Of a stretch of DNA of 64,000 nt, positions 21,561 to 31,379 are shown piece after piece. Numbering within the stretch: the stretch's first letter is position 1; every line of letters begins with the position of its first letter. The stretch is taken from NCBI GenBank assembly GCA_963513935.1, contig OY740765.1:74631718-74695717 (forward strand). The letters are read 5' to 3'. The DNA comes from Aphrophora alni. Its lineage: Eukaryota > Arthropoda > Insecta > Hemiptera > Aphrophoridae. The position numbers and the translations under genes are program-made. The notes under the pieces are model-generated. The model ran no database searches. It saw only the letters and a program-made list of their open reading frames with translations, and was not told the DNA's origin.

Positions 21561-23481
21561 TTAATTTTGCACTGTTTGGAGTAATTTTGGTGCGTCAGCA
21601 ATCCATTTGACACTTGAGTCTCTACTGTAGCCTATATTCCCAGCTGTGTTTACTTCTACCAGGTTAATATCCTCTAGCGCGTATTGTGTTCCTACTGATT
21701 GACCTACCTCAATATCTGTGTTACTGTCCTCTAGTGCATATTGTGTTCCAATTGTTACTGAGTTTTTTGAATGTGTGATAGTTTGTTGGAATTTCTTATT
21801 TCTTAGTGAAATTGTATAATGCCCGTTTGTTTTCGGTTTAATAGGCTTATTTGTATGTTGAGATGAGTTATTATTCTTATAGTTATATTTTGGGGTTTTA
21901 TGGCTATTGTTTCTTATAGCCCCCCACTTAACCCGTTTTTTTGGTTGTATTTTGGTTTTGAGTTATTATTTGTATAGCATTCTTGAGTTGTGTGTCCATT
22001 TCTTTTGCATTTTGAACAAAATTTTTGATTCATTTTATCGGTGTATGGCCTATTTTGGTTTTTAGTGTATTCTGGGTATGTTTTTCCTTTTCGATTAAAA
22101 GAACATTGTTCTGTCATGTGGTTATCCATTCTACATATATGTTACAATTATATTTTCTGAAGAAACATCTATTTGTTGAATGGTTATTTTTTTTGCATAT
22201 TGTGCAAAATTGCCTTGCACTTCTTTGGGCGTTATAAAGGTGGGACCCTGGTCTAAATTGTGTTAGTGGTTTTTGGTAAGTGTTGCTAATTTGTTTGTTG
22301 GTTTTATATTGGGGTGTTATGTTTTGTTCCCTTTTGTGGAATGAGGGTGGGTTTTGGTTTATATTTATACCTAATGTGTGAACAATTTCTGTTAGTTGCT
22401 CTAATTTTTCCGACATTGTATTTAGGGTTTCAAATTGTTTTGTACTCTTTGTTGTTGCGGATTCCAAATTTCTTAAATATCTTTGTTTATTTAATGTTTT
22501 TTGAAATAGCTGCTGTTCTATTTTCCTTAAATTTTCTTCTAATTGATTGAGTGTATTATTTTCCATCGATATTATGCATTCACAAATTTCCGGTCTTAGG
22601 CCCTGTATTACATGTGATATTATTGCTTATCTTCTATATTTGGGTTCATTCTCCTTCAAAGTGCCTGAATTTGTAAATAAAAACTGATTGATGGTTCCGT
22701 CTCATGTTGGATTTTGTTTTCTAGCATTAATTGTAAATTTTGACATTGTCCTACTGGTGCAAAAAGATTTGTTAGCTCTTTTTTTTTTGCCTTTTCCCAT
22801 GTTATTTCCCCTCTTTGATTTTTTTGTATAAAATTTTCATACCAATTTAAGGCTGATTGTGCCAGATATGTAGGTAGTAAGTTTATTTGAGTTTTTGGTG
22901 TCCAGCCGTTTGCTCGTGAAGCTACGTCATATCTAGATATAAATGTGTGTATGTCCTCTGACGGTAAGCCATGATATTGTGTTGGTTGTACTAAGTGTAT
23001 TTTTTCCTTTGTCTCCATTTGTGTGTTTGTGTTTGTATTTTTAATTGTTAAATGGTTTGTTACTTCTTCGTATATCTGGCCCTCTGTTTTTTTCTACGTT
23101 TTCGTATAGTTTTTCAAAAGCTACTACGTCGTATAAGTGTGTTGTTGATACAGAAGTTATGTTTTTATTTTGAACCAGTTCTTGTGTGAAATTTGTTAGT
23201 TGTTTATACCTTTTAGGGTTTCTTAAAATTTCTAACTGTTCTAGTTCAGGATAATCTTTTCTTTGTTGTGGGGTTAACGAGTTAAAGTCAATTAAATAGT
23301 CATATGCCTTTTGGTAGTCTGTGTTCGCCTTTACTTCTACTTGTATTCTTTTAATTAGTGATAAAATTTTCCTAAGTTCGTCTTGTGTGTTATTCTCTGT
23401 ACCTTCCACTTTAAATTCTTTCAAAATTGGTATTACCTCCTCTTTTTTAAATTTATAAATGTCAGTGTTAGTTAAGTCCAT
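21561..23481 (-). pseudogene. gag: Errantivirus gag region, broken into about four frames
   Basis: The ATG at 23481 starts a 146-codon frame (ends 23041). A second frame (23018-22656) has the capsid-like NWYENFIQKNQ and LTNLFAPVGQ. A third (22566-22114) carries one zinc knuckle, CTICKKNNHSTNRC. A fourth (22129-21914) carries another, CSKCKRNGHTTQEC. After a frame change at a run of six C (21920-21925, plus) the C-terminus runs to the TAA at 21561-21563 and contains GTQYALED twice, 20 residues apart. Two or more zinc knuckles bind RNA in this family. The copy cannot make a full Gag. Confidence 0.8.
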
Positions 23482-23568
23482 TTAATATTATTTGAAATCA
23501 TATTTTAATATTCAATTAAAAGAAATCATATACCAGATTTTTCATTTACTTATAAACCTACTGCTTCT

Positions 23569-23571
<3 letters not shown>

Positions 23572-23625
<54 letters not shown>
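23572..23625. repeat. (TA)n microsatellite in the errantivirus leader
   Basis: About 27 TA units lie between the primer site and gag. Confidence 0.95.
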
Positions 23626-23627
<2 letters not shown>

Positions 23628-23692
23628 CTTCTTCTATACACTGTTTATATTTTTCTCTGTAATTATCACTACCACATTTACATTCTTTAAAA

Positions 23693-23708
23693 ATTGGCGC
23701 CTCCACCA
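23693..23708 (-). other. Putative primer binding site of the errantivirus
   Basis: On the minus strand TGGTGGAGGCGCCAAT follows the 5' LTR end with no spacer. TGG is the expected start of a site pairing with a tRNA CCA end. I cannot match the rest to a specific tRNA from memory. Confidence 0.55.
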
Positions 23709-25035
23709 TGTAAGGTTTTTCTTTTTTAAATTTAAATTTAGGTTTTGAGTGCTTACACCTTTGTGAGATTTTGGCTTATTTTTAATTATGTAAACTTTTA
23801 GAATTTAAACTTATATTTAGACTTTACCTTTATCCTTGGGGGCTCCACCAGACTCTTGAAACGAGTCAAAATTTTGTTGTGAGGCACTCCAAAAGAACTA
23901 CTAGGTTTTCAATAATTACAGAGATATGCTGTGTGAAATATTTGAGTATATTCATAAATTAATAAATCATTTAAATTTTGCTTTATACTACTTTTCCTAC
24001 AATGCAATAAACACATTCAACATCTACCCTAAAATTAAATTACAAAACGTCTAGTTCTAATCTTACATATCTATTTTACACTCTTTAAATACATCCTTTA
24101 ACAATTTATCCTTTACTTTATTCTTTAATAGATATTAATCCAACAAAATGCCACAAAACCTTTTAAAATTTTAATTTGCTCTAGTCTGATATTTATTGTT
24201 TTTGAAATCTGGTATTTGATTTAATTATTATTTAATCACCGAGATCTGTCTTACAAATACATATTATAAATATTAAATTTTACTTACATAACACTCTCCC
24301 TCCTTTTTTTAGACAATGCACCCCCTTTTTTTTAATTTTTTTATTTTATTTTTTTTTTATATTTGAACCTTTTATAGCCCTACACTTTTATATTTCACAC
24401 TACACCTTTACGCTTTACGCTTTACGCTTTACGCGAACACTCCCGATTTCACCTTGATTTTGAGTTTTATTTAAAGACTGACCCTTACTTATATAATGAA
24501 ACACTTATTTATTTTTAATATCATGGAATAATTAGCTTGTTATATATTTTTTTATTTCGAATAGATTATTTAGTAACCTGTCGACCTTTTGGTGATGTTT
24601 TTAGGTGTTGTCCTGTAGAGAGATAGCGATATACAGACCGCGTTTTTTAGAGAAACGTTTCCCACTTCTTTTCTCTCCTTTTTTTCTGATTGGGTCATTT
24701 AGATTTTATTTGAATTTTAAATGGTTCTGATTGGTTTTCATTTTTTTGCACAATCTTGAAGACATTCTGGTTGTCATCAATATAGCTTCCTTGGGAAACT
24801 GTTAAACTGCAGGCGTCTTGTTTTATGAAATTTAATCCGACACATCCGCTTGTACATCCAGTCGACTGCCAGTCGACTGTATTCTCGATAAGTTTATTTT
24901 ACATATAAATTTTATTACAACTTCTTTTATTTGAATTTCTTCCCAATATTATTATTTTTGATTAAGTTATTATTTATTGATTTTTTTAAATTATTTATTT
25001 GTTATTAAATACGGGTGTTTCCAACAACCCTTACA
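23709..25035 (-). repeat. Errantivirus 5' LTR (right)
   Basis: 1327 nt, same termini as the left LTR. It carries an extra 114-nt block at 24729-24842 and a duplicated CAGTCGACTG at about 24860-24878. Confidence 0.9.
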
Positions 25036-25051
25036 ATATATATACTTATAT

Positions 25052-25052
<1 letters not shown>

Positions 25053-25101
<49 letters not shown>
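25053..25101. repeat. (TA)n microsatellite at the errantivirus target site
   Basis: The TA run starts about 17 nt outside the element end. The LINE reading frame resumes directly after it. Confidence 0.95.
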
Positions 25102-25102
<1 letters not shown>

Positions 25103-25105
<3 letters not shown>

Positions 25106-25690
25106 TTATGTTCATCTGTATGTATTGATAAATTGGTTCAGTATGCAGATGAAACAACGATAGCTTAGGAGCAAGAAATGCTCAAATGCTTGAACAAAAA
25201 GCTTTTATTGAAGTCAACGCTGCATGTCAGTACTTTACTGAAAATAATTTAACTGTCAATCTAGACAAAACAAATTATTTATACTTTAATTTAAATAACA
25301 ATAATGCAGAGCTCAACCCAACTGTCATGTTGGGAGATTGTAAAATAGAAGAGGTAAGTTCTGCTAAATTCTTGTGGTTGGTCATTGACAACCGACTAAC
25401 TTGGAATTGTGTTATAGACAATATTTGTAAAATTGCTCTGGAATTTTCGTATTAAGAAATCTCAGAAACTATTGTAATCTTATCACAATATTAACGGTTT
25501 ACTATGGCCTTATATGGAATCTTAGTATGGGGTGATTGTTCATCTCAACAAGTGAAAAAGCACTTTATATTAAAAAAAAAAAAAAAAAAAAATACAGTAC
25601 GGCTTGTAGCACGTATAAATAACTTTTGGTTGTGTAGAAATGCTTTTCGGGAGCTAGGAGTATTGACACTTTCTAGTATGTATATTTTAA
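25103..25690 (+). pseudogene. LINE-A, 3' part: reverse transcriptase active site and C-terminus
   Basis: The LINE interrupted at 13911 resumes with DLCSSV and KLVQYADETTIA, the degenerate form of the YADD active-site block. NLTVNLDKTNYLYF and SSAKFLWLVIDNRLTW (about 25240-25410) follow, then a LYGILVWGD block and a RNAFRELGVLTLSSMYI block (25500-25690). Stops and an A-rich run (25570-25590) break it. The order fits the C-terminal third of a CR1/Jockey-type reverse transcriptase. No 3' UTR or tail can be bounded. Confidence 0.85.
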
Positions 25691-25775
25691 AGGTAATATA
25701 GTGTACATTAAATACATACGTATAGCTGAACAATTCGCTGTAGGGTTAGGCAAAGATTACTTTAAGGCCAGGGTC

Positions 25776-27263
25776 AATCCATGTGAAATTATACAGACCA
25801 TGTTGCTCAAGTTTTTAATTTTTAAATTTTTTTACCAGTCAATTTACCAGTATGTTGGTCAAATTTTTAAACCCTCGGATTATTTTCTGACAGCCATTTT
25901 GAAACAGTGTGACAAGTGTTTTTTAATGAAAACGATGTGTCACGGAAAACTTCATAACTTTTTGGTTTTTCAAGATATTGAATTGATTAGAGACCATTAT
26001 ATTCAGCAAGAAAGGGACTAGATATTTGGTAATGTTTAGTCCTACCTTGTTGGCTTAATTCCACCAATCACTATATTATGCTCCAATTGTGCTACGAAAA
26101 TATTTGGTAAAAAAGAACACGAAGAAAAGTACTTAGTGAAGATGATGGAGCTCTGATCTACCTGCGAGGGACCCGAACCATGCACACACTCACCACCATT
26201 CTAATTGCCTAAAAGCCTCTACACAATCAAGAAATATTATATATACCTTTGTATGATACTTTATAAACTTAATTTATTTCAGATTAAATATATGGTACAA
26301 TGCCTTGTTTTAATACAATTATTGTTGAATTTCATGAAAAATAAGTCCAAACACGAAGTGATTATGAGAATAAACAGTTTATTGGATGAGGATGATAAAA
26401 AGTCAGATTGGTCAGCAATGATTTATTAAAGAGAATATTTACAAAACGTGCAACTGAAAACTATAAACCATAGTCTGAAACAGTAGCCTACCTATATTAC
26501 AGTAATGAACATAACATAATTATGCATTATAGAGTGCTAGACTTAACTGCTGTTACATATACAAATAAATGTGATTTTTCAGCCAAATTCAAGATGTTGT
26601 ATCTCTAAAACCATTTGAATATCACTCATTAAATTTATACTACAATTTTGTATGTATGAAAGGATATTCCTGTAAAAATTTTATAACTTTCACTCAGTCC
26701 TTTATCAGATATTTGACCTTGAACTTTGCAAAAGTACCAATGCCAAAGTACCATATTTGTAAAGTTATATAAAAAAAGGAACATGCTTCTAAGATGTCAA
26801 ACTTACTGTGAGAGCAGTACTACAACATATCTATTGAGAATAAAAATGATAAAGGTGAGTCTTACTTCCTTCTACTGAAATTTTTATATTGAAAATATAA
26901 TTTTTTTTCATGGTGAAGTGAAATTTTTGAAGTGAATTTTAAGCAATTTCTCTACAAGTAAGGAAAAGTATACCCATTTCCAAATATCTAGTCCATTTCT
27001 TGCTGAATATAATGGTCTTTAAATTATTGTGATATCTTCAAAAACGAAAAAATTATGAGGTTTTCCGTGACACACTGATTGCATCAAAAAGCGCTTGTCA
27101 CACTATTTCAAAATGGATGTCAGAAAATAATCCAAGGGTTTAAAAATTTTTACATCTTAGTTTTGAACTCCCAACAAACTGATAAATTAACTGGCAAAAA
27201 ATATATAAAATGTTAAGGAATTTAAAAAAAAAAAATCTAGATGTTTTCACATGGATTGACCGG
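25776..27263. mobile_element. Fold-back element with about 260-bp inverted arms
   Basis: The left arm (about 25776-26030) and right arm (about 26990-27263) are inverted copies, starting GGTCAATCCATGTGAAA and sharing GGATTATTTTCTGACA, GTGTGACAAG, GTGTCACGGAAAAC and the ACCATTATATTCAGCAAGAA block. The arms differ by several indels. The roughly 960-nt centre has no recognisable transposase. Open frames within the arms (for example 25701-26021) are by-products. This is probably a non-autonomous DNA transposon; no target duplication was found. Confidence 0.8.
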
Positions 27264-27269
27264 TGGGTC

Positions 27270-27690
27270 AATGGAAACAATTTTAGTCGTGGCTAACATG
27301 GACGGTTCAGAAAAAACTGCTTTTGCTCACAATTGGTAAATCGAAAAATCCGTGATGCTTCAAAAACATCAAAACCGATTCAATTTGAATACAAAGCCAA
27401 CAAAATGGCATGGATGACAAATGGAAGTTTTGAAAAATTGCTGTTTAAAATTGACATAATGTTCCGCAAGCAAAAAATAAAACAAAAACAATTTTTATTG
27501 GCAATTATACAGCCTACAACACAATTTCCTTAATGGAAAATGTAAAAGTGATTTTTTCCCCTCCCAATCACCTTCTGTGATTCTAGCAATGGATCAAGGG
27601 ATCATCAAAAATAAAACATTTTTACAGACATTTCATCATACAGAATGTTTTATTAGGTTCTTTCTTGCACGGAATATGTAGTGAATTGAA
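27270..27690 (+). pseudogene. Relic of a pogo/Tigger-type transposase
   Basis: A short open stretch with NKMAWMTNGSFEKLLFKI, then DIMFRKQK, matches the conserved DDE domain of Tigger/jerky transposases (KAWM...F..WL...D..MR.Q.RK). In other frames MDGSEK lies just upstream and an N..VIFFP..P..MDQG-like sequence just downstream (about 27535-27600). The gene is cut by stops and abuts the right end of the fold-back element. Confidence 0.65.
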
Positions 27691-27799
27691 AATATAAGCA
27701 AACAGCACTTTCAAGGAAGGTTGTCAACTTATAAGAGCGGCAGAGATGGTTAATGTATACACATACTTAGTAGTAGTAGCCTAGCTTAATGTCTACATT

Positions 27800-28740
27800 T
27801 CACTTCCACAGAGCCTTAAGCAGTGTTTTCCTGTAGTTTTCTTTGGTTTCAAAGGCATCTTGGTGAAGAGGTTGGATTAGTAGTGTTGGGTGGTTGGTAA
27901 AAAAATGGGTTTACTGTCAAAACTCGCCAGTTCCTTAGCATCTGGATGAGAACAGCATTGTCCAGCACAAGAAGAGCCTTGTGGTGAAGACCTCTTTTTT
28001 CCAGAAATTCTTCTATAATGGTAATAAACTTGTTAAAAACCAATCTCTAAAAATCTGAGAGTCCATCCATGCATTCTTTTGATTTTTGTAAATAACAGGA
28101 AAGCTTTTCACATTTATGTTTTTTAAAAGTTCGTGTTTTGGCTTTCCTATAACAAGTGGTTTCAGTTTCACACTTCCAGATGCATTGAAACATCCTAATT
28201 TTTTAACACATTCATTTAATTCAATTTCCAGATAGATTACCAGTAAGCTTATCTCTACTTTTTTTTAAAGCCAAGAGCTATGTTTCCTCCTCTGCATCTA
28301 GTGTTTTTGTGGGCATCATTCTAAAACTGAGACTAGTCTCATTACAGTTGATGATTTGGTCGGATGTAAGGCCTTCGATTAAAATTATACATTTGATTTT
28401 TTCTTTAAAAAAGCTCACATTAGCCTCATTGGCTGACAGCTTTCCTCCAGATATGTTTAGTTGCCTAACTCTTTATTGATCCTTCTAACAGTTCAAAAGT
28501 CCGACGCTAGCTGTAAATGTTTCTTCTCCATCTTTAAATATTTTGTGTAAGTCCAGTGCATTTGCTTACAGCATTGGCCCACTAATTGGACTCTTTTTGG
28601 ACAGCATTTCTGAAAACCATATGTATAGAGCCTCTGATGTTTTTGTACTCATATGCCAATTTCTTAGTATCCGCTCGTTTCCTCCTCCACTTCCCCATGG
28701 TTTCTTCTCCTCCACCTATATCTGCTGCTGTTTTTAATTG
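27800..28740 (-). pseudogene. Relic of a jerky/Tigger-type transposase
   Basis: On the minus strand, from 28740 leftwards, pieces follow the jerky/Tigger order. First is a HTH-like region whose end reads SGP..ANALDLHKIFKDGEETF (about 28500-28580). Next is DQIINCNETSLSFRMMPTKT (about 28310-28370, the first catalytic Asp block now N-E), then KNQKNAWMD (about 28060-28090). Last is FLEKRGLHHKALLVLDNAV followed by PFFYQPPNTTNPTS (27860-27990). Multiple stops and frameshifts make it dead. It is in the opposite orientation to the neighbouring Tigger relic at 27270, so they are separate insertions. Confidence 0.7.
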
Positions 28741-28744
28741 ATTT

Positions 28745-29135
28745 GTCACTGTTAAGACGACATATCACATTTTGTTTCTAATGAAACAACCACACATTTG
28801 TTTTCTACTCATGTCTTACTCTTATACTTCATAAAATGTAACACTTTTAACAAAATCACAGTCACTCCACTACATGTTGTCAGGAAAGCTGCTTAAAATT
28901 GCGGTTCTTCAGGCTGGACAAATATTCACGAATGTTGCTGAACAGCAAAACAAAGTTCTATGAAAGATGCCGAACCGTTTTGTAGCCGATATGTGTGTTG
29001 TATTTCTGTTGATACCTTGGCTAACACAGTACCATGGTTAAGCTGGTCTCGGAAAATTGTTTTCTATTATTTCCCCAGTGTTTTGGACAACTACTACATT
29101 AATCTTGATGTCGTTAGCTAATGACCCAGGGTTGG
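28745..29135. other. Noncoding DNA between transposon relics
   Basis: Probably the terminal region of the Tigger-type element. No clear inverted end was found. Confidence 0.4.
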
Positions 29136-29187
29136 CCCACTTAAGCTAAGGTTTCCAAGATCACGCCAGCGTGAGCTGTCCGGCGTG

Positions 29188-29618
29188 ATGTCCGTTGGCA
29201 GTAATTCTGTTCAGCGGATGTCCATTCAAGCTCGGCGTGAGAGTGGTTTGCAAGAAAATGGCTTCCTTGTTATTTTACTTGGGAAATTATCTAGTTGTCA
29301 GTTTGTTACCAGCATGGACGTCGTTACTGTTGCTCTGCTACTGGAAGAAGAAGAGAAGGAAGAATGTATGTTACTGGAAGGTTTTGTTAGAGAGGATCCC
29401 CACATGATGTTTAAAAAAAGGCAAGATGAGGGTTGCTCCAGGATTTTAATTTCACGATACTTGATGGACAACGAGAGAAAATTTCGTGAATATTTTAGAG
29501 TCAGTATAGAACTGTTTCAAACTATTCTTACGTTTATTGATGACGATATTTCTAAAGAGGCTTGCAATCGTGTCAATACTCCTATTTCATCAACAGAAAA
29601 GCTGTGTATCACTCCAAG
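29188..29618 (+). pseudogene. Harbinger-type transposase, N-terminal part
   Basis: The frame is open from 29188; the ATG at 29314 (MDVVTVALLLEEEEKEE) is the more likely start because upstream residues overlap the inverted end. RYLMDNERKFREYFRVSIE, LFQTILTFIDDDISKEA and NTPISSTEKL match the N-terminal helical region of HARBI1/PIF proteins (F..YFRM....F..LL..I...I.......PIS..E+L). Homology stops at LCITPR, where a hAT end begins at 29620. The DDE catalytic domain is absent. Confidence 0.75.
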
Positions 29619-29619
29619 G

Positions 29620-30630
29620 CAGAGGTGTCAAACTCAATTTTGCAGAGGGCCATATATTAAATTTAGAATGTGTAGGCGGGCCAGATTAAAAAAAAAATGT
29701 ACTGAATTATTATAACATTATATTTATTTAATTTTATAGTATAATATATGGTTGTTAAAAATCATATCAAAGTTATAAAGGAGGGTAATTATTTTGAGCT
29801 CGAGGATCCAGATACCTGACTTCTTTTGTTTTTGACAAGCTCATTGATGTCAGGTACATATTCATTGTAATTATTTTAAGAATTGATTGGAGATGTTCAT
29901 TCGTAAGTCTTGTGTGATGTTTGTTCTTATTTATTTTCATGACGGAAAACATCTGCTCACATAAATAGGTGGTACCAAAACATGCACAGAATGCGTGCTG
30001 CATGCTTTTTTAATTCCGGGTAGTTTTCCAAACTCTTGAAATATTGTGTATAAAATGTAAGAGTGTTAACCCTCTTTAAATTTTTCTTTCAAAATACTGT
30101 CCGATTGAAGATCTATCAACTCCATATGCAAATGAACTGGTGCCTGTGAAGTTTCAAAATCGAATGGATTGTTGAAAATTGGGAATTCCATTTCATTCAT
30201 TTTGTGGAAGTCTTCAAAACGATTGTTGAGTTCTGTGTTCAGATTTTGCAGAAGTTGAGAATGTTGATCCAATTTTTTTTCGGTTCACTGTGCCAAATGA
30301 TTTTAAATGAGGGAAATGATCCAAAGTTTGATTTTTTACCTGATTTTCCCACAGCCTCAAATTTGTTTCAAAGGATTGAATACATGAATACATTTGACAA
30401 TCATGTCTGATTGAATACAGACAATCAGATTTTTACCCTGTAACTTTACATTCAGATCAGTCAAGTGTTTATTCATTTCTACCAAAAAGGCAAAATCAAC
30501 CCACCAGTCATTGTCATAATCAATTGGGTTGCCTTTTACTAACATGAAAGCTTGAATAGGGTCACGTAATGCAAAAAAATCTTTCTAAAACTACTCCTCT
30601 GACTGAGCCAACAAACTTCGGTGAAATAAG
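29620..30630 (-). pseudogene. hAT-type transposase relic (GTF2IRD2/ZBED-like), nested
   Basis: The left end CAGAGGTGTCAAACTCAATTT resembles hAT termini. On the minus strand the relic reads FTEVCWLSQR (about 30620-30690), then DFAFLVEMNKHLTDLNVKLQ (30357-30545), then HSQLLQNLNTELNNRFEDFH (30066-30272). It ends in the C-terminal dimerisation block FGTTYLCEQMFSVMKINK followed by RLTNEHLQSIL (29773-30003). The order matches GTF2IRD2-like hAT proteins. It is broken by stops, and its 5' half is missing. It lies inside the Harbinger element, so it inserted later. Confidence 0.8.
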
Positions 30631-30868
30631 GGACATTATTTTCGTATAATAAAATAATATTCTTATTTGCAACGTATAGTAAAAATATTATCCTGTAAAT
30701 ACGATGAGAACTTTGAAGCACTATGGGGCGAAGAACAATAAGGAATACATATTCACAGTTAATATACATTATAAATAGACATAATCATAAACTTTTATTA
30801 CGAACTGTGTATCAACAGAAACTTATTTAAAATATATAACAATTTCTATCCTATTATAGTCATGTTAC

Positions 30869-31042
30869 TTAAATACAAACTCCACCATCTAGGTAAAGTG
30901 ATTCAGCAATTTTCTTCCATACATTGTGTTTCACCATGGTATAATTGTAGTTCTTCCGGTTCATATCACACAGGACCAGATTACAACTTACTACATCAAT
31001 AAGTATTTCGTCCAGTTCTAATGAAAATACTTTTGACTCCAT
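30869..31042 (-). CDS. Harbinger-associated MADF/Myb-like ORF start (57 aa)
   Basis: The ATG at 31042 opens MESKVFSLELDEILIDVVSC, then a Cys/Asp/Tyr stretch and KHNVWKKIAESLYLDGG, ending at TAA 30869. L...I..V.....L.D......Y......+..W..IA..L follows the MADF domain pattern, the DNA-binding partner encoded by many PIF/Harbinger elements. Only one MADF-sized module remains; a splice or a truncation could explain the early stop. It converges on the transposase start, as expected. I cannot tell whether it is still expressed. Confidence 0.55.
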   Translation of the reverse strand: MESKVFSLELDEILIDVVSCNLVLCDMNRKNYNYTMVKHNVWKKIAESLYLDGGVCI

Positions 31043-31379
31043 TATTAAAATAAATAAACTTTACACAAACTAACGAAATTAACACAATTTAATCAAATTA
31101 TTGGTATTTATCATTCAAAATATTCACGTTCATCACGGTGTCCTACACCTGTCCACTCTGCGTGGCACGCCGAATTTGACTGGCGATCAAGTTGAGCGTG
31201 CCGCGCTGAGGACTCACGCCGGACAGATGGCGGGAAATCTGTTGTCCAGCGTGTCCTCACCCGCTTGAAAACCGCGCCCATGCAGAAGCACGGCTTCAAA
31301 TTGAATTCGATTACGTCATCACGTTTGTCCACTCACGCTGTCCGTCCGGCGTGTTCTTGGAAACCTTGGCTTAAGTCAC

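Larger units (their letters stand above)
13912..25035 (-). mobile_element. Errantivirus-type Ty3/gypsy endogenous element with env, about 11.1 kb
   Basis: The two LTRs (13912-15122 and 23709-25035) begin TGTAAGG and end CCTTACA. Both flanks carry ATATAT (13906-13911 and 25036-25041), consistent with the 4-6 bp AT-rich duplications of 17.6/297-type errantiviruses. On the minus strand the order is 5' LTR, primer site, TA-rich leader, gag, protease, reverse transcriptase, RNase H, integrase, env, polypurine tract, 3' LTR. Every gene is broken by stops or frameshifts and the LTRs have diverged clearly. The element is therefore an old, inactive copy, described here only as it stands. It sits inside the reverse transcriptase of LINE-A, whose frame resumes on the other side. 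Confidence 0.92.
29144..31370 (+). mobile_element. PIF/Harbinger element (decayed), with a nested hAT
   Basis: Outer inverted ends, GC(T/C)AAGGTTTCCAAGA(T/A)CACGCC, lie at 29145-29167 and 31348-31370, each immediately bordered by TTAA. Inside, a Harbinger transposase start on plus (29188-29618) and a MADF/Myb-like protein start on minus (31042-30869) face each other, the two-gene layout typical of the superfamily. GC-rich CGGCGTGA motifs recur beside both ends. The catalytic core of the transposase is missing where a hAT relic (about 29620-30630) occupies the middle. The TTAA flanks do not fit the usual 3-bp TWA duplication neatly, so exact ends are uncertain. Confidence 0.75.

Noticed and set aside
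15667..22550. Plus-strand frames across the errantivirus
   Set aside because: They are antisense to gag, pol and env pieces, are Phe/Leu-rich and have no family resemblance.
29612..29619. CTCCAAGG as an 8-bp hAT target-site duplication
   Set aside because: No second copy was found at the other side of the hAT relic, whose 5' end is truncated.
29180..31345. CRISPR-like array from the repeated CGGCGTGA motifs
   Set aside because: Copies are short, irregularly spaced and in both orientations at the ends of a Harbinger element.
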